From CAVQCX01 sp963775335 (GTDB taxonomy: Bacteria > Pseudomonadota > Gammaproteobacteria > Chromatiales > Chromatiaceae), in NCBI GenBank assembly GCA_963775335.1, contig CAVZIJ010000003.1:806001-870000 (forward strand): DNA of 64,000 bases, read 5' to 3'. Made by a program: the position numbers and the translations under genes. Positions 48,886-59,200 of the stretch are shown one piece after another. The stretch's first letter is position 1; each line of letters begins with the position of its first letter. Below the pieces are notes generated by a model. It was not told the origin of the DNA and did no database searches. It saw nothing but the letters and a program-made list of their open reading frames with translations.

Positions 48886-49830
48886 ATGAGCGTGGGCTTG
48901 ATCGGCCATCCTCTGTGCGCGCTCCACGACATGGGCGAGGCCCACCCGGACCGCCCGGCGCGCCTGGGCGCCATCCAGGACGCCCTGGTGCAGATGGGCC
49001 TCGATCTGGCCCTGCGCCAGTTCGATGCCCCCGAAGCGACCCGCGAGCAGCTGCTGCGGGTCCACTCCCCCGAGTACCTCGATCGCATCCAGGCCTTGAG
49101 CCCGCAGGAAGGGCTCGTCGACCTCGGCGACGAGACCCTCATGAACCCCTTCAGCTACCGGGCGGCGTTGCGCGCCGCCGGCGCGGTGGTGCACGGCGTG
49201 GACCTGGTGCTGGCCGGCGAGATCGAATGTGCCTTCTGCAGCGTACGCCCGCCCGGCCACCACGCCGGGCACGCCCAGGCGCGCGGATTCTGCCTGTTCA
49301 ACAACGTTGCGGTGGGGGCGGCCCATGCGCTGGCGGCCCACGGCCTGGAGCGTGTCGCTATCGTGGACTTCGACGTACACCATGGCAACGGCACCGAGGA
49401 GACCTTCGGGAACGATTCGCGGGTACTCTTCTTCTCCGCCTTTCAGCATCCGCTGTACCCCCACAGCGGCGCCAACACCGACCTGCCCAACGTCCACAAC
49501 ATCCCCCTGCCCGCGGGCACTCGGGGCTCGGATTTCCGCCGGGCGGTCGAGGAGCGCTGGGCCGAGCCGATGGACGCCTTCCGCCCTCAGCTGATCTTGT
49601 TCTCGGCCGGCTTCGACGGCCACGCCGCCGACGACATGGCCCAATGGCAGCTGCACGAGGCGGACTTCCGCTGGATCACCAGCATCATCAAGTGCGCCGC
49701 CGACGCCCACGCCCAGGGGCGTATCGTCTCCACCCTGGAAGGCGGCTACGCGTTGCACGCCCTGGGGCGCAGCGCCGCCGCCCACATCGATGTGTTGCTC
49801 GGGCAGGGCTGGCGGTCGCTGTACGGCTGA
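48886..49830 (+). CDS. Histone-deacetylase-family hydrolase
   Basis: 314 residues from ATG 48886, 31 nt after phaC in the same direction. It has an arginase/deacetylase fold: HPLCALHDMGEAHPDRPARLG, CAFCSVRPPGHHAGHAQARGFCLFN (two catalytic His), VAIVDFDVHHGNGTEETF (Zn ligands Asp and His), and LILFSAGFDGHAADDMAQW (Zn ligand Asp). Bacterial members deacetylate small molecules such as polyamines, or proteins. A role with the PHA genes is suggested only by position. Confidence 0.9.
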   Translation: MSVGLIGHPLCALHDMGEAHPDRPARLGAIQDALVQMGLDLALRQFDAPEATREQLLRVHSPEYLDRIQALSPQEGLVDLGDETLMNPFSYRAALRAAGAVVHGVDLVLAGEIECAFCSVRPPGHHAGHAQARGFCLFNNVAVGAAHALAAHGLERVAIVDFDVHHGNGTEETFGNDSRVLFFSAFQHPLYPHSGANTDLPNVHNIPLPAGTRGSDFRRAVEERWAEPMDAFRPQLILFSAGFDGHAADDMAQWQLHEADFRWITSIIKCAADAHAQGRIVSTLEGGYALHALGRSAAAHIDVLLGQGWRSLYG

Positions 49831-50220
49831 TGTCGAGTCCGACGAACTGCTCGACTTCTGGTATTCGGCCGAAAAGCCACGTCACTTGCGGACGACCTGG
49901 GATGAGTCTGTCGTGATCGTCGGCCACCTGGGTGAGGCGGATCAGGACAAGCCCACAGGGCTTCCCCGGCCGAACGGGCTCGCCAGTGAAGCGGGATTGC
50001 GCGGCGCCTGCAAGTATTCACGGCCTGTCCCGACAGGCTTATCCCCGGGGCGTGTGCCATGACTTGCGTAGCGCTTAGTCTGTGCCGCGGGCGGGCGGGC
50101 GGCGTCGTTCGCCACTGAACAGCGTGCCGTCGCCGAGGCCAAGCGGGCCATGGCAGTCGGCTTCGCTCATGGCCTTCCTGATATGCGTGCTTTACCCGGG
50201 TCCGCTCCGCATGCGCGGTA
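49831..50220. other. Intergenic region between convergent genes
   Basis: No intact gene. On the plus strand 49835-49905 reads SDELLDFWYSAEKPRHLRTT in one frame. This looks like a fragment of a small protein start (DUF924-like at best) but has no valid start. GCGCGG/CCGGGG-rich DNA follows. If the giant RHS protein were a toxin, its immunity gene would be expected here on the minus strand, and I do not see one. Confidence 0.4.
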
Positions 50221-53200
50221 TTACTTGGCAAATTCCCAAATAGGTCGACCCAAAAACGAGAACTGGGAGGTGGACAACTCGAATATCTGCTGGCTAAAGT
50301 ACCCAAGAGAGGCCCCGCGCTCTGCTATTGCCGCTTGCCACCCGAACTTCTCGATGTGCGGGACGAGCTTGACATATCCTTGTACCGCGCCTTCATTTGG
50401 AACATTCAACCCCACGGAGCCTACCAATCTAACGTCGAAGACCAAGTCGAGAACTCTCTGTCCGCAGGCCGTGCCGGTAACGATCGTATATTCGCTATCG
50501 CCCTGAACGAGGCCTTCAACGCTAAATGATTTTCCGCACTGGTAGGAGATTTTGACACCTCCTTTAAACTTCTTCTGCCCATCGAAACTCGTCCCCCATT
50601 TTTTGTACTTGTTACTGTTCGCGAGTCCTACAAACACATTGAAGCCTGGCTGAGGACCGTCGGAAAGCTGACCTTCCATCCTTAAGGCGACAGTTTTCGA
50701 TAGGTCAGACGGGCTGTAGCTGATAGGCCAGGAGTATTGGAATTTGTAGGATCCCCCACCGACATGAGCACCGAGAGCATCAGCGGCGAATGTCGCCGCC
50801 GCATCCACTAATCCTGCAGCCGCGGAGGTCAGATTCCTGATGGCTTCTATAGTATCCAGGGTGCTCTGTGCCTCGCAGTATGCCCCTACGGCAGAAGTGG
50901 CATTGATTTTCTCGACGGGCGCAGCAATGGCTATATCCGCTTCTAAACCTAAAAGCGTTGTTTCCTCCTCGCCGGTTGGGTCGGCGCCGTTGACCGGATC
51001 GTCATAGGCGTAAGCGTAAGGATTGAGCGAGCGTGGCTCACTGATGTCGCCCGCGAGGGGGTCGCGCGCCAGGAAACGGCCGGCGTCGGGGTCATAGAAG
51101 CGGGCGCGCAGGTCATAGAGGCCGATGCTCGCGTCGTAACGCTGGCCGTTGTAGCCATAGACGTTGTCGCCACCGAGCGTGCCCGCCTCCATGCGGCCAA
51201 AGGCGTCATAGCGATAATTCTGGCTGACGGCGCCGCTTGACGTGGTCAGGAGACGCAGGTTGTCGTGCGCGTCATAGGCGGGGAAGTGTGTCGTGCCCCC
51301 GCTGGTCTCGGCCAGGAACTGGTTGCCGTAGGCAAAATCGGTCCGGCCGGCGGCACTCGTCGCCGTGACAACCTGCGACAAGCCGGTCGGATTGTGGCTG
51401 TCGACCAGAAAGCGGGTGTCCGTGCCGTTCACCCCCTGGTCCACCCGGTGGCCATCCACGTCGTAGGTGTAGGTCAGGGTACTTGAAGGGGTTTGCACTT
51501 CGCTCAAACGATTGAATGCGTCCCATAGATAAAGGGTCGTCGAGCCAGCGGCGGTTCGGCTGGTGACGTTGCCGCCGGCGTCATAGGTGTAGGTGGCGGT
51601 GTTGTCGCCGCTGGTCGAAAGCAGACGATCGTCCGCATCGTACGTGTAATCCGTGACCAATGATCCGTTCGTGCGGCGCAGCCGGTTGCCCACGGCGTCG
51701 TATTCGTAGCCGATGTCGCGCGCTGAAGCGCCCGTCCTCTGTTCGGAGATCAGACGGCCCAGGCCGTCATAACCGTAGGACTCGACCGAGCCATCGGCCT
51801 CGGTTACCGTGGTCCGCCGGCCGTCCGGACGATAGGTATAGGCATAGCTTGCGAGCAGGGAGCTGGCCGGCAGAGGGCTCCGGATATCAATCTGGGTCGG
51901 CCGGTGCAGGGCGTCGAACGTCGCGCTCGTGGTGATCCCATTGGGCAGGCCGGCACTCACCAGGTTGCCGGCCGCGTCGTAGCCATAGGTGGAATCGCCC
52001 TGCGCACTCGTCACCCGCACCAGGCGGTCGAGGGCGTCGTACGCATACTGGGTGGTCACGCCGTCGGCAGTCAGGCTGGCCAGGTTGCCGTTGGCATCGT
52101 AGCTGTAGGCGAGGGTTTCGCCGCCGGGCCCGGTGATGCCGATCAGCTGGCCGTCCACATCGTAGCTGTACTGGGTCGTCCCGCGCGCATCGGTGGCCGT
52201 CGCCCGCTTACCGGTGGAGGTATAGGTCAGGTCGTTGGACTCGCTGCCGGCCTGGCGTTTCAAGAGTCGGCCCAGTGCGTCGTAGGTGAAGCTCGTGGTG
52301 TTGCCCTTGAAGTCCTGGTAGGTGGCCATTCGGCCTGCCGCGTCGTAGGTCAGGTGATCGGATTCCCCACCGGGCAGCGTGTGGCCGTTGTAGCGGCCCA
52401 GGGCGTCGTAGGCGAAGCGGGTGGTATGGCCCAAGGCGTCGGTCTGCGAGATGCGGTGGCCGGCCTGGTCGTAGGCATAGGTGGTGACCGGGCGGGGCTG
52501 GCCCGCAGCGGGCGCGGGTTGGACGACGCGCACCAGGTTTCCGCTGCCATCGTAGGCGAAGTCGGTCGCCTCGCCCATCTCGTCGATCTGCTCGGCCAGC
52601 CTGCCCTTGGCATCGTAGCGGCGCTGGCGCGTCGAGCCATCGGGCAGGGTGATCGTGCTCAGTCGGCCGTTGCTGTCATAGGTCATCTCGGTGCGAGCCC
52701 CCGACGGACCGACGATGGCGGTGGGCTCCCCGGCGGCATTGAGCTCGCGCGTCACGCTCGGACGGAATGGATTGCCGGTCGAGGCATCGACCACCTGCGG
52801 CGCGGTCGTCGAGATCAGCCGGCCAGCCGCATCGTAGGCAAAGTCGGTCCGGTTGCCGTTCGCGTCGATGGTCGCCGCGCTTCGGCCACCGGCGGTATAG
52901 ACGTTTCGCGAGCTGCTGCCGTCCGGCAGCGTGGTCGCCACTACCCGGCCGACCTCATCACGGGTGGCCGTGGTCGTGTGGCCCGCAGCGTCGGTGACCG
53001 TGACGAGGTTGCCAGCGGCGTCGTAGGTGCGGGTTTCTGTACTGCCGTCGGGGAACCTGGTCTGGGTAAGGAGCCCGCGGGGGTCGTACGTGTAGGTCGT
53101 CTTCTCGCCCAGTTCGTTGATCGTGGCCGTGACCTCACCGTCGGCGTCGTACTCCGTGCTCGACGCTTTCCCGTCCGGATCGACAGTCTTGATCAGCCTG

Positions 53201-56200
53201 CCTATGGCGTCGTAGGTGAAGGTCGTGGTCAGGCTCTGGGTGGTCCCGTCGACCAGCCGCTCGATCGTCTGGCTGGTCGGATGGCCGTCGGCGTCGTAGC
53301 TGAAGCTCTTGTGGATAGTCGCCCCGGCATCAGCGGGCACTTCTTCGCTGCTTGCGATCTGCCCGGCCGAGGTGTAAGCGAAGGTCGTCACGGTGCCGAC
53401 CGCGTCGATCGTCTTTAACAGCCTGCCCGCCCCGTCGTAGGCGAACCGTTGGCTCTGCCCGTCCGGGCCAGTAATCGTCACCGGGTTGCCCCTGGCGTCA
53501 TAGGCATAGGTCGTCGTATGGCCGCGTGCATCCGTCCGGGTGAGGGGGTGGCCGTTGGCGTCGAACGTGGCGCTTCGCACGATGTCGAGACCACTCGGGT
53601 CGACCACGGTGCCGGTGACATCCCCATTGGCGTCATAGCTCGTCTGCGCCTTCACCCCGTCGCTGTCGACGTGCTCGATCTCCCGATCCAGGGAATCGTA
53701 GGCGGCGGTCTCGGTCACCAGCGTCGGCGTGCCGTCCAGGGTGATCGTCTGCGCGCGGCTCAGCACGTTGCCGTGATCGTCATAGGTGACCGAGGAGACA
53801 TGGCCGAGCGGGTCGGTCGTGGTCACCTTGCGCCCGCCCAGGTCATAGCTGAAGGTGCTTTTGTTACCGTCGGCGTCGGTGATGGCGATCAGCCGACCCT
53901 GGTCGTCGTAGTCGTTACGCGCCACCGGCTCGCCAAGTGGGTCCTCAATTCGCAGCAGGCCGTGGCTGCGGTTGTAGAAGAAGCGGGTCACCTCGCCCGC
54001 GGCGTCGGTCACGGCCGCCAAGTCCCCGGCAGCCGAGTAGGTGTAGGTGCGGGTCTTGCCCATCGGGTCGGTGACGGCGGTGATCCGGCCGAGGCTATCG
54101 CGCGCAAAGCTCACCGCTGGCCCCGCAGAGGACACCAGGCCGTTGGCGCCGATGGTCAATACGGCGCCATTGGGGTCCTCGACCTTTTGCACGCCGGCGC
54201 TGAGATTAATCGTATAACGGATTCCGCCGACCGTCGTATAAACGAAGTTCTGCGGATCGAACACGTTCCCAGTGGAGTCATCGCGAAGCTCGACGGGTCC
54301 CGGCTGTGGGTCGAGAATCTCGAAATTCGTGTTGTCGAGAGAGGTCAAGATCCCCACCGTCCCCGTTTCGGGCACGAACTTGCCGCGCAACAGCGAGAAC
54401 GGCTCCAGCACCGAGCTGGCGGGATCCGGCACGAAATCGAAGGCCTCGACCTTGCCGCTCGGTAAGGTCAGGCTGCAGATCTTGGTTTGATCGGAGTAAA
54501 GGACGTAATAGAGGCTCGATTTGGCAACAGTCCAGCCATCACCCAGGGGGCCGCCCGAGCAGCGCAGCTCGAGCGTCTGGAAGCCCAGCCGCCAGCCGAC
54601 GCCGAAGTCCCCCTGACGCTTGTCGCGGCTGTCATAGGTACGGGTCACCTGGATCGGGAGGCCTATCATGGGGATGGAAAAGTCGGTGAAGCTGAGCGTG
54701 AACAGCCCCACCTTCTGCTCGCCTTCGATCTTCACCGTCGTCTCGGCACTCGCCTGGTTGCCGCCAGCGTCGAACACGGTGACCCGCAGGGTGTAAAGCC
54801 CGTTCAGCATCAGGGTCGGATCGAGCTGGCCCAGGGTGCCGTCGGTGACCGGTGCGGTGCCGGTGCTGAGCAGCGTGAAGTTATGCTGGTCGGCGGGCGA
54901 GATGGCGAGCTCGTAGCGCAGGAAGTTGGCATCGGCGGCGGTGCCAGTGATGGTGATCGGGCCGTAGATCGCCTGGCCGTCGGTCGGCGAGCTGATGGCA
55001 ATCGACGGCGGGGCGGTGTCGCCCGACACCGCGGCCAGGACGGTCACGCTGGCGGTGCCGCTCTTGCCCTGGTAGGAGGCGGTGATGGTCACCGTTCCGG
55101 CGGCAAGCGCTGTAACCCGACCGCTCGCATCCACGCTCGCGGCCACACCCGAGCTCGACCAAGTGGCGAGCGCGTCCACCACCCGGCTGGTACCGTCGGT
55201 AGCGATGCCGTAGGCGGTCAGATCCATCGACTCACCGGCAACCAGGGTGAGCGACGAGGGATCGAGGACGATGGAGCTCAACGCCAGCGTGGCGTCCGAG
55301 CCGTCGCAGTTCTGGTCCACTCCGTCGCCTGGAACGTCGGTCGCGCCTGGGTGGATGGTCGGGTCGTTGTCGTTGCAGTCGCCCTGGCGCGGCGTGAAAC
55401 CGTCGTGGTCGGCGTCGATGTCCTCCGGGCCCGGGCCCTGGGAGATCACCAGAGCCACGGCGCTGCCCGCCGCCGCTGCGGTCTTCGCCGAGGGTTGCTG
55501 CGAGGCGACGCTGCCGGGCGGGATGCTGGGATCGGTGGCCTGGCTGACGCTGCCCACGGTCAGTCCGGCGCCAGTGATGGTGCTCTCGGCCACCGCCTGG
55601 CTCACGCCGACGACGTCCGGCACCGGTATCGGCTCGACCACCGTCAGGGTGTAGACCTGATGCGCGATATGCCCGGCGGCGTCGCTCACCTGCAGGGCAA
55701 TCGTATGATCGCCCAGGTCCGCTTCGGCGGGCGTCCAGCGCACGATGCCGTAGGCGTCGATGGTCATTCCCGCCGGATCGCCGGCATCGAGCGCATAGCT
55801 CAGCCTGTCGCCCACGTCGGGGTCGCGGGCCAGCAGGCCGTATCGATAGGGCACAGAAACGGTAGCCCGGGTGATAGGTGAGGAGATGATCTCCGGCGGG
55901 TTGTCGGCGTTCTTGACCGGCAAGCTCACCGTGGCGACGTTCGAGTCGAGGGTGCCGTCGCTCACCTTGTAGGTGAAGCTGTCGGTAGTGCCCGCTTCAC
56001 CCGGCAACGGCACGTTGGCGATGTAATTGTTCAGCCCCGGCTGTAGCCAGTTGGGGAGCTCATGGGCCGGAATGGTGCCGTCCGGATTGACGTCGGTGAC
56101 GTGGTAATCATATTCGTTCCACACTGGCCGGGAAGGCATCCAGACGCCACTTGCCGCGGCGTAGACGGAAATCGACGGGACCCCGTCCGCGGCCAGGACG

Positions 56201-59200
56201 ACCTCGGCCGCCCCGTCGGCGTTGACGTTGGCAACCACCGGGCCGTCTTGATTGCGCTGTAGGGGCTGGTCGTGTTGGATGCTGTTCAGGGTGCTGCCGT
56301 TGGCCCCGTCGAGCACATAGAGGGTCCCGGTGCTGCCTGCGTTTTTGAGATTCCACAGCACCTCGGGGTGGCCATCGCCGTTGAGGTCGAACACCGTGGC
56401 ATAGGAATCCGTAGCTCCTCCGGGCATCTGGCGTTGCCACAACAGATTCCCGTCACCCTTGTAGACTTGCAGGGTGTCATTCCAGGTCCGCAGGACCTCA
56501 GGCCGGCCGTCACCGTCAACGTCGCCGATCGACACCCGGCGGACGCCCCCGCCGCCCACGACCCACCTGGCATGGCCCTCGTGGTCGACGACTACGATGT
56601 TCCCGTCCGTGTGGTAGATGATCTCCGGGTAGGGGTCATCGTCCAGGTTGGCGACCGCTATGGAGACGACCCGTATCCCGAATCCAAGGCTCGCGCGCTC
56701 GGTCGCACTCCACAGGTAGTTACCGTGGGCGTCGTAGACGTCGTCGTCGTACAGGACCTCGGGCTTGCCGTCCAGGTCGAGGTCGGCGGTGGTGACGTCC
56801 CCGGTGGCGGGGTTGGCGCTCTCACCCGTGGCGTTCCCGTATGCGGTCCAACGGATGGTGCCATCGTGGTTGAAGGCGGTGACAACATACTCGTGTCCGG
56901 ACGGAATGCCGGGCCCACTTGCCGAGTAACCCACCAGCACCTCAGGCAGTCCGTCGCCGTCCAGATCGGCGAGCTTCAGCTTGGTGAAGCCGGAGGTCGA
57001 GGAGACTATCGTCGGTTGATCGTCGACCACGTCCTGACTGGTCCAGAGGTAGTGGCCGTTGTGGTCGAAGGCATAAAAGTGGGTACCTTGGTTGTCCCCA
57101 GGGTTGGCGGGATCGGAGCTGATGGACCCGTCGTAACCGTCGATGACCAGGATCTCCGGCTTGCCGTCACCATCCAGGTCGCCTGCGGCTATGTCAGCGG
57201 CACGCCCGAACACGATGCGCTTACGGTGGACCGGGCTCGAGCAATCCGAGGGGGTCTCGAACATGGGCGACCCATCCTTACCATGTACGGCTTTGAGCAC
57301 GGAATCGCACCCGCCGGCAACGTTGAGGTAGACGATCTCGGGAGCTCCGTCTCCGTCCAGATCGACGACCAGCGGTTCGACGGGAACGAACGAATTTCCG
57401 CTGTTACCGTACTTGCTGGCCACGGAATACAAGAGCTTGGGCTCGGTCGTGCCGGCAGTCCGCTGATAAGTGAACGAGCCGTCCGGACGGAGATCGACCG
57501 TGCCGTAGCTCGCGCCGCTCACCAGCAGCGCCGTGAGCGCATCGTTGTTGGGATCGCTGTCGTTGCTCATCACGCCCGGGGCCGGGACGCTCAGCTGCAG
57601 ACCGCCGGGCACGTCATACTGGTCGTTGACCGCCACCGGCGCCCCGTTGGCCGCAACCACGCTCACCGTGAACGAGGTGAACGCGCTCAGGCCGGTCGAG
57701 TCGGTCACATCCACCGTCACGTCGGAGGCGCCCGCCTGGCTCGGCGTCCAGGCGAAGGCGCCCGTTGCCGGATCGATGCTCATCCCGCTCGGGGCGAGGC
57801 CCAGGGAAAAGCTGAGCGGGTCGTTAGCGTCGGGATCGGAGGCGCTCGCGCTGAGGCTCAGGCTGTCGCCGAGACGCAGCGTCTGATCCGCGATCGGCTG
57901 GATGACCGGCGGCGCACCGTTGGGGCCCGACAGCCCGGGTAGTGCCGACAGCGGCGGCGAGACGTGCACGTTGAAGCTGCCCTGATCGGCGAGCTGCCCG
58001 TCGCTCACGCGCACCTCAACCGGGTGGTCGCCCTCGCCCGCGGTGGTCGGGGTCCAGCTCAGCATCCCACCGGGGGTGACCGTCATGCCCTGGGGTCCGC
58101 TGACCAGCGAGAAGCTGAGCGGATCGCCTTCCGGATCGATGGCGAACAGGGTCATCGCAAAGCCCTGCCCCGCCAGGATGTCCCGATCGCCCGGCGGTAC
58201 CAGCTGGGGCGCCAGATCCGTGGGGGTCAGGCTGATGTCCAGGGTCGCCGGGGTGCTGTCGAGCTCGCCGTCGCTGACCACCAGGCTCACCTTATAGGTC
58301 CCGCTGACGTCGGCGGTGAAGGCCGGCGTCGGGCTGGTGGCGTTATCGAGCACGGCACTGCTGCCCGCCGGCGGGGTCAGTTGCCACGCATAGGTCAGCG
58401 TCTGACCGTCGGCATCGGTGCTGGCGCTGCCGTCGAGCTCGACCGTCTGGCCCAGGCTCGGCTGGGTGGGGTTGGCGCTGATCTGAGCGATGGGGCGGCT
58501 GTTGGCCACCACCACCGCAGTGTCGGGCACGCTCGAGAGGCTCCCGTCGCTGACCAGCAGCTGGGCCAGGTAGGTGCCGCACTTGTCCGGGGTGAGCTGG
58601 GGCTTGTCCAGGGTCGGCGAGACCAGGGTGGCGCTGCTGCCGGGCGGGCGCACTAGCAGCGACCAGTCGAAGCTCAGCGGATCGGCGTCGGCATCCCGGG
58701 AGGCACTGCCGTCGAGCTGCACCTGCTGGCCGGTGACCGCCGAGAGGTCCGGGCCGGCGTCGGCCACCGGGCGGGTGTTGCCGGTGCTGATCACTACCTC
58801 GTCCGGGGCGCTCTCGACGAGCCCGTCGCTGACGATCAGCTGCGCCACGTAGGTGCCGGGGACATCGAGCGTGAGCTGGGGGCTCACCGAGCTGGGGTTG
58901 GACAGGCTGGCGAGGCTGTCCGCAGGCCGGGCAATCAGCGACCAGCTGTAGCTCAGGGGGTCGCCGTTGGGGTCGTGGGAGCCGCTGCCGTCCAGCACCA
59001 CCGGGGTCGCTACGCTGGTGCTGCGGTCGGGGCCGGCATCGGCCACCGGCGGGGCGTTGCCGGTGGTGATCAGTACCTGATCGGGCTCGCTGCCGAGCGC
59101 ACCATCGCTGACCTGCAGCTGCACCAGATAGTCCCCGGGCTGATCGAGGCTCAGGTGGGGGCGCACCGCCGAGGGGTCCGAGAGGCTTGCCGCACTGCCC

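Noticed and set aside
49831..50220. Immunity gene for the RHS tip
   Set aside because: No minus-strand frame with protein-like sequence or ribosome-binding site was found.
51100..54690. Periodic sequence that could be taken for a CRISPR array or tandem repeat
   Set aside because: The repeat units are degenerate codons for RHS/YD motifs with no conserved spacers or direct repeats.
51904..57942. Several plus-strand frames of 300-560 codons over the RHS gene
   Set aside because: Antisense of repeated YD, FG-GAP and PKD codons, which keeps stop codons out of the opposite strand; no domains.
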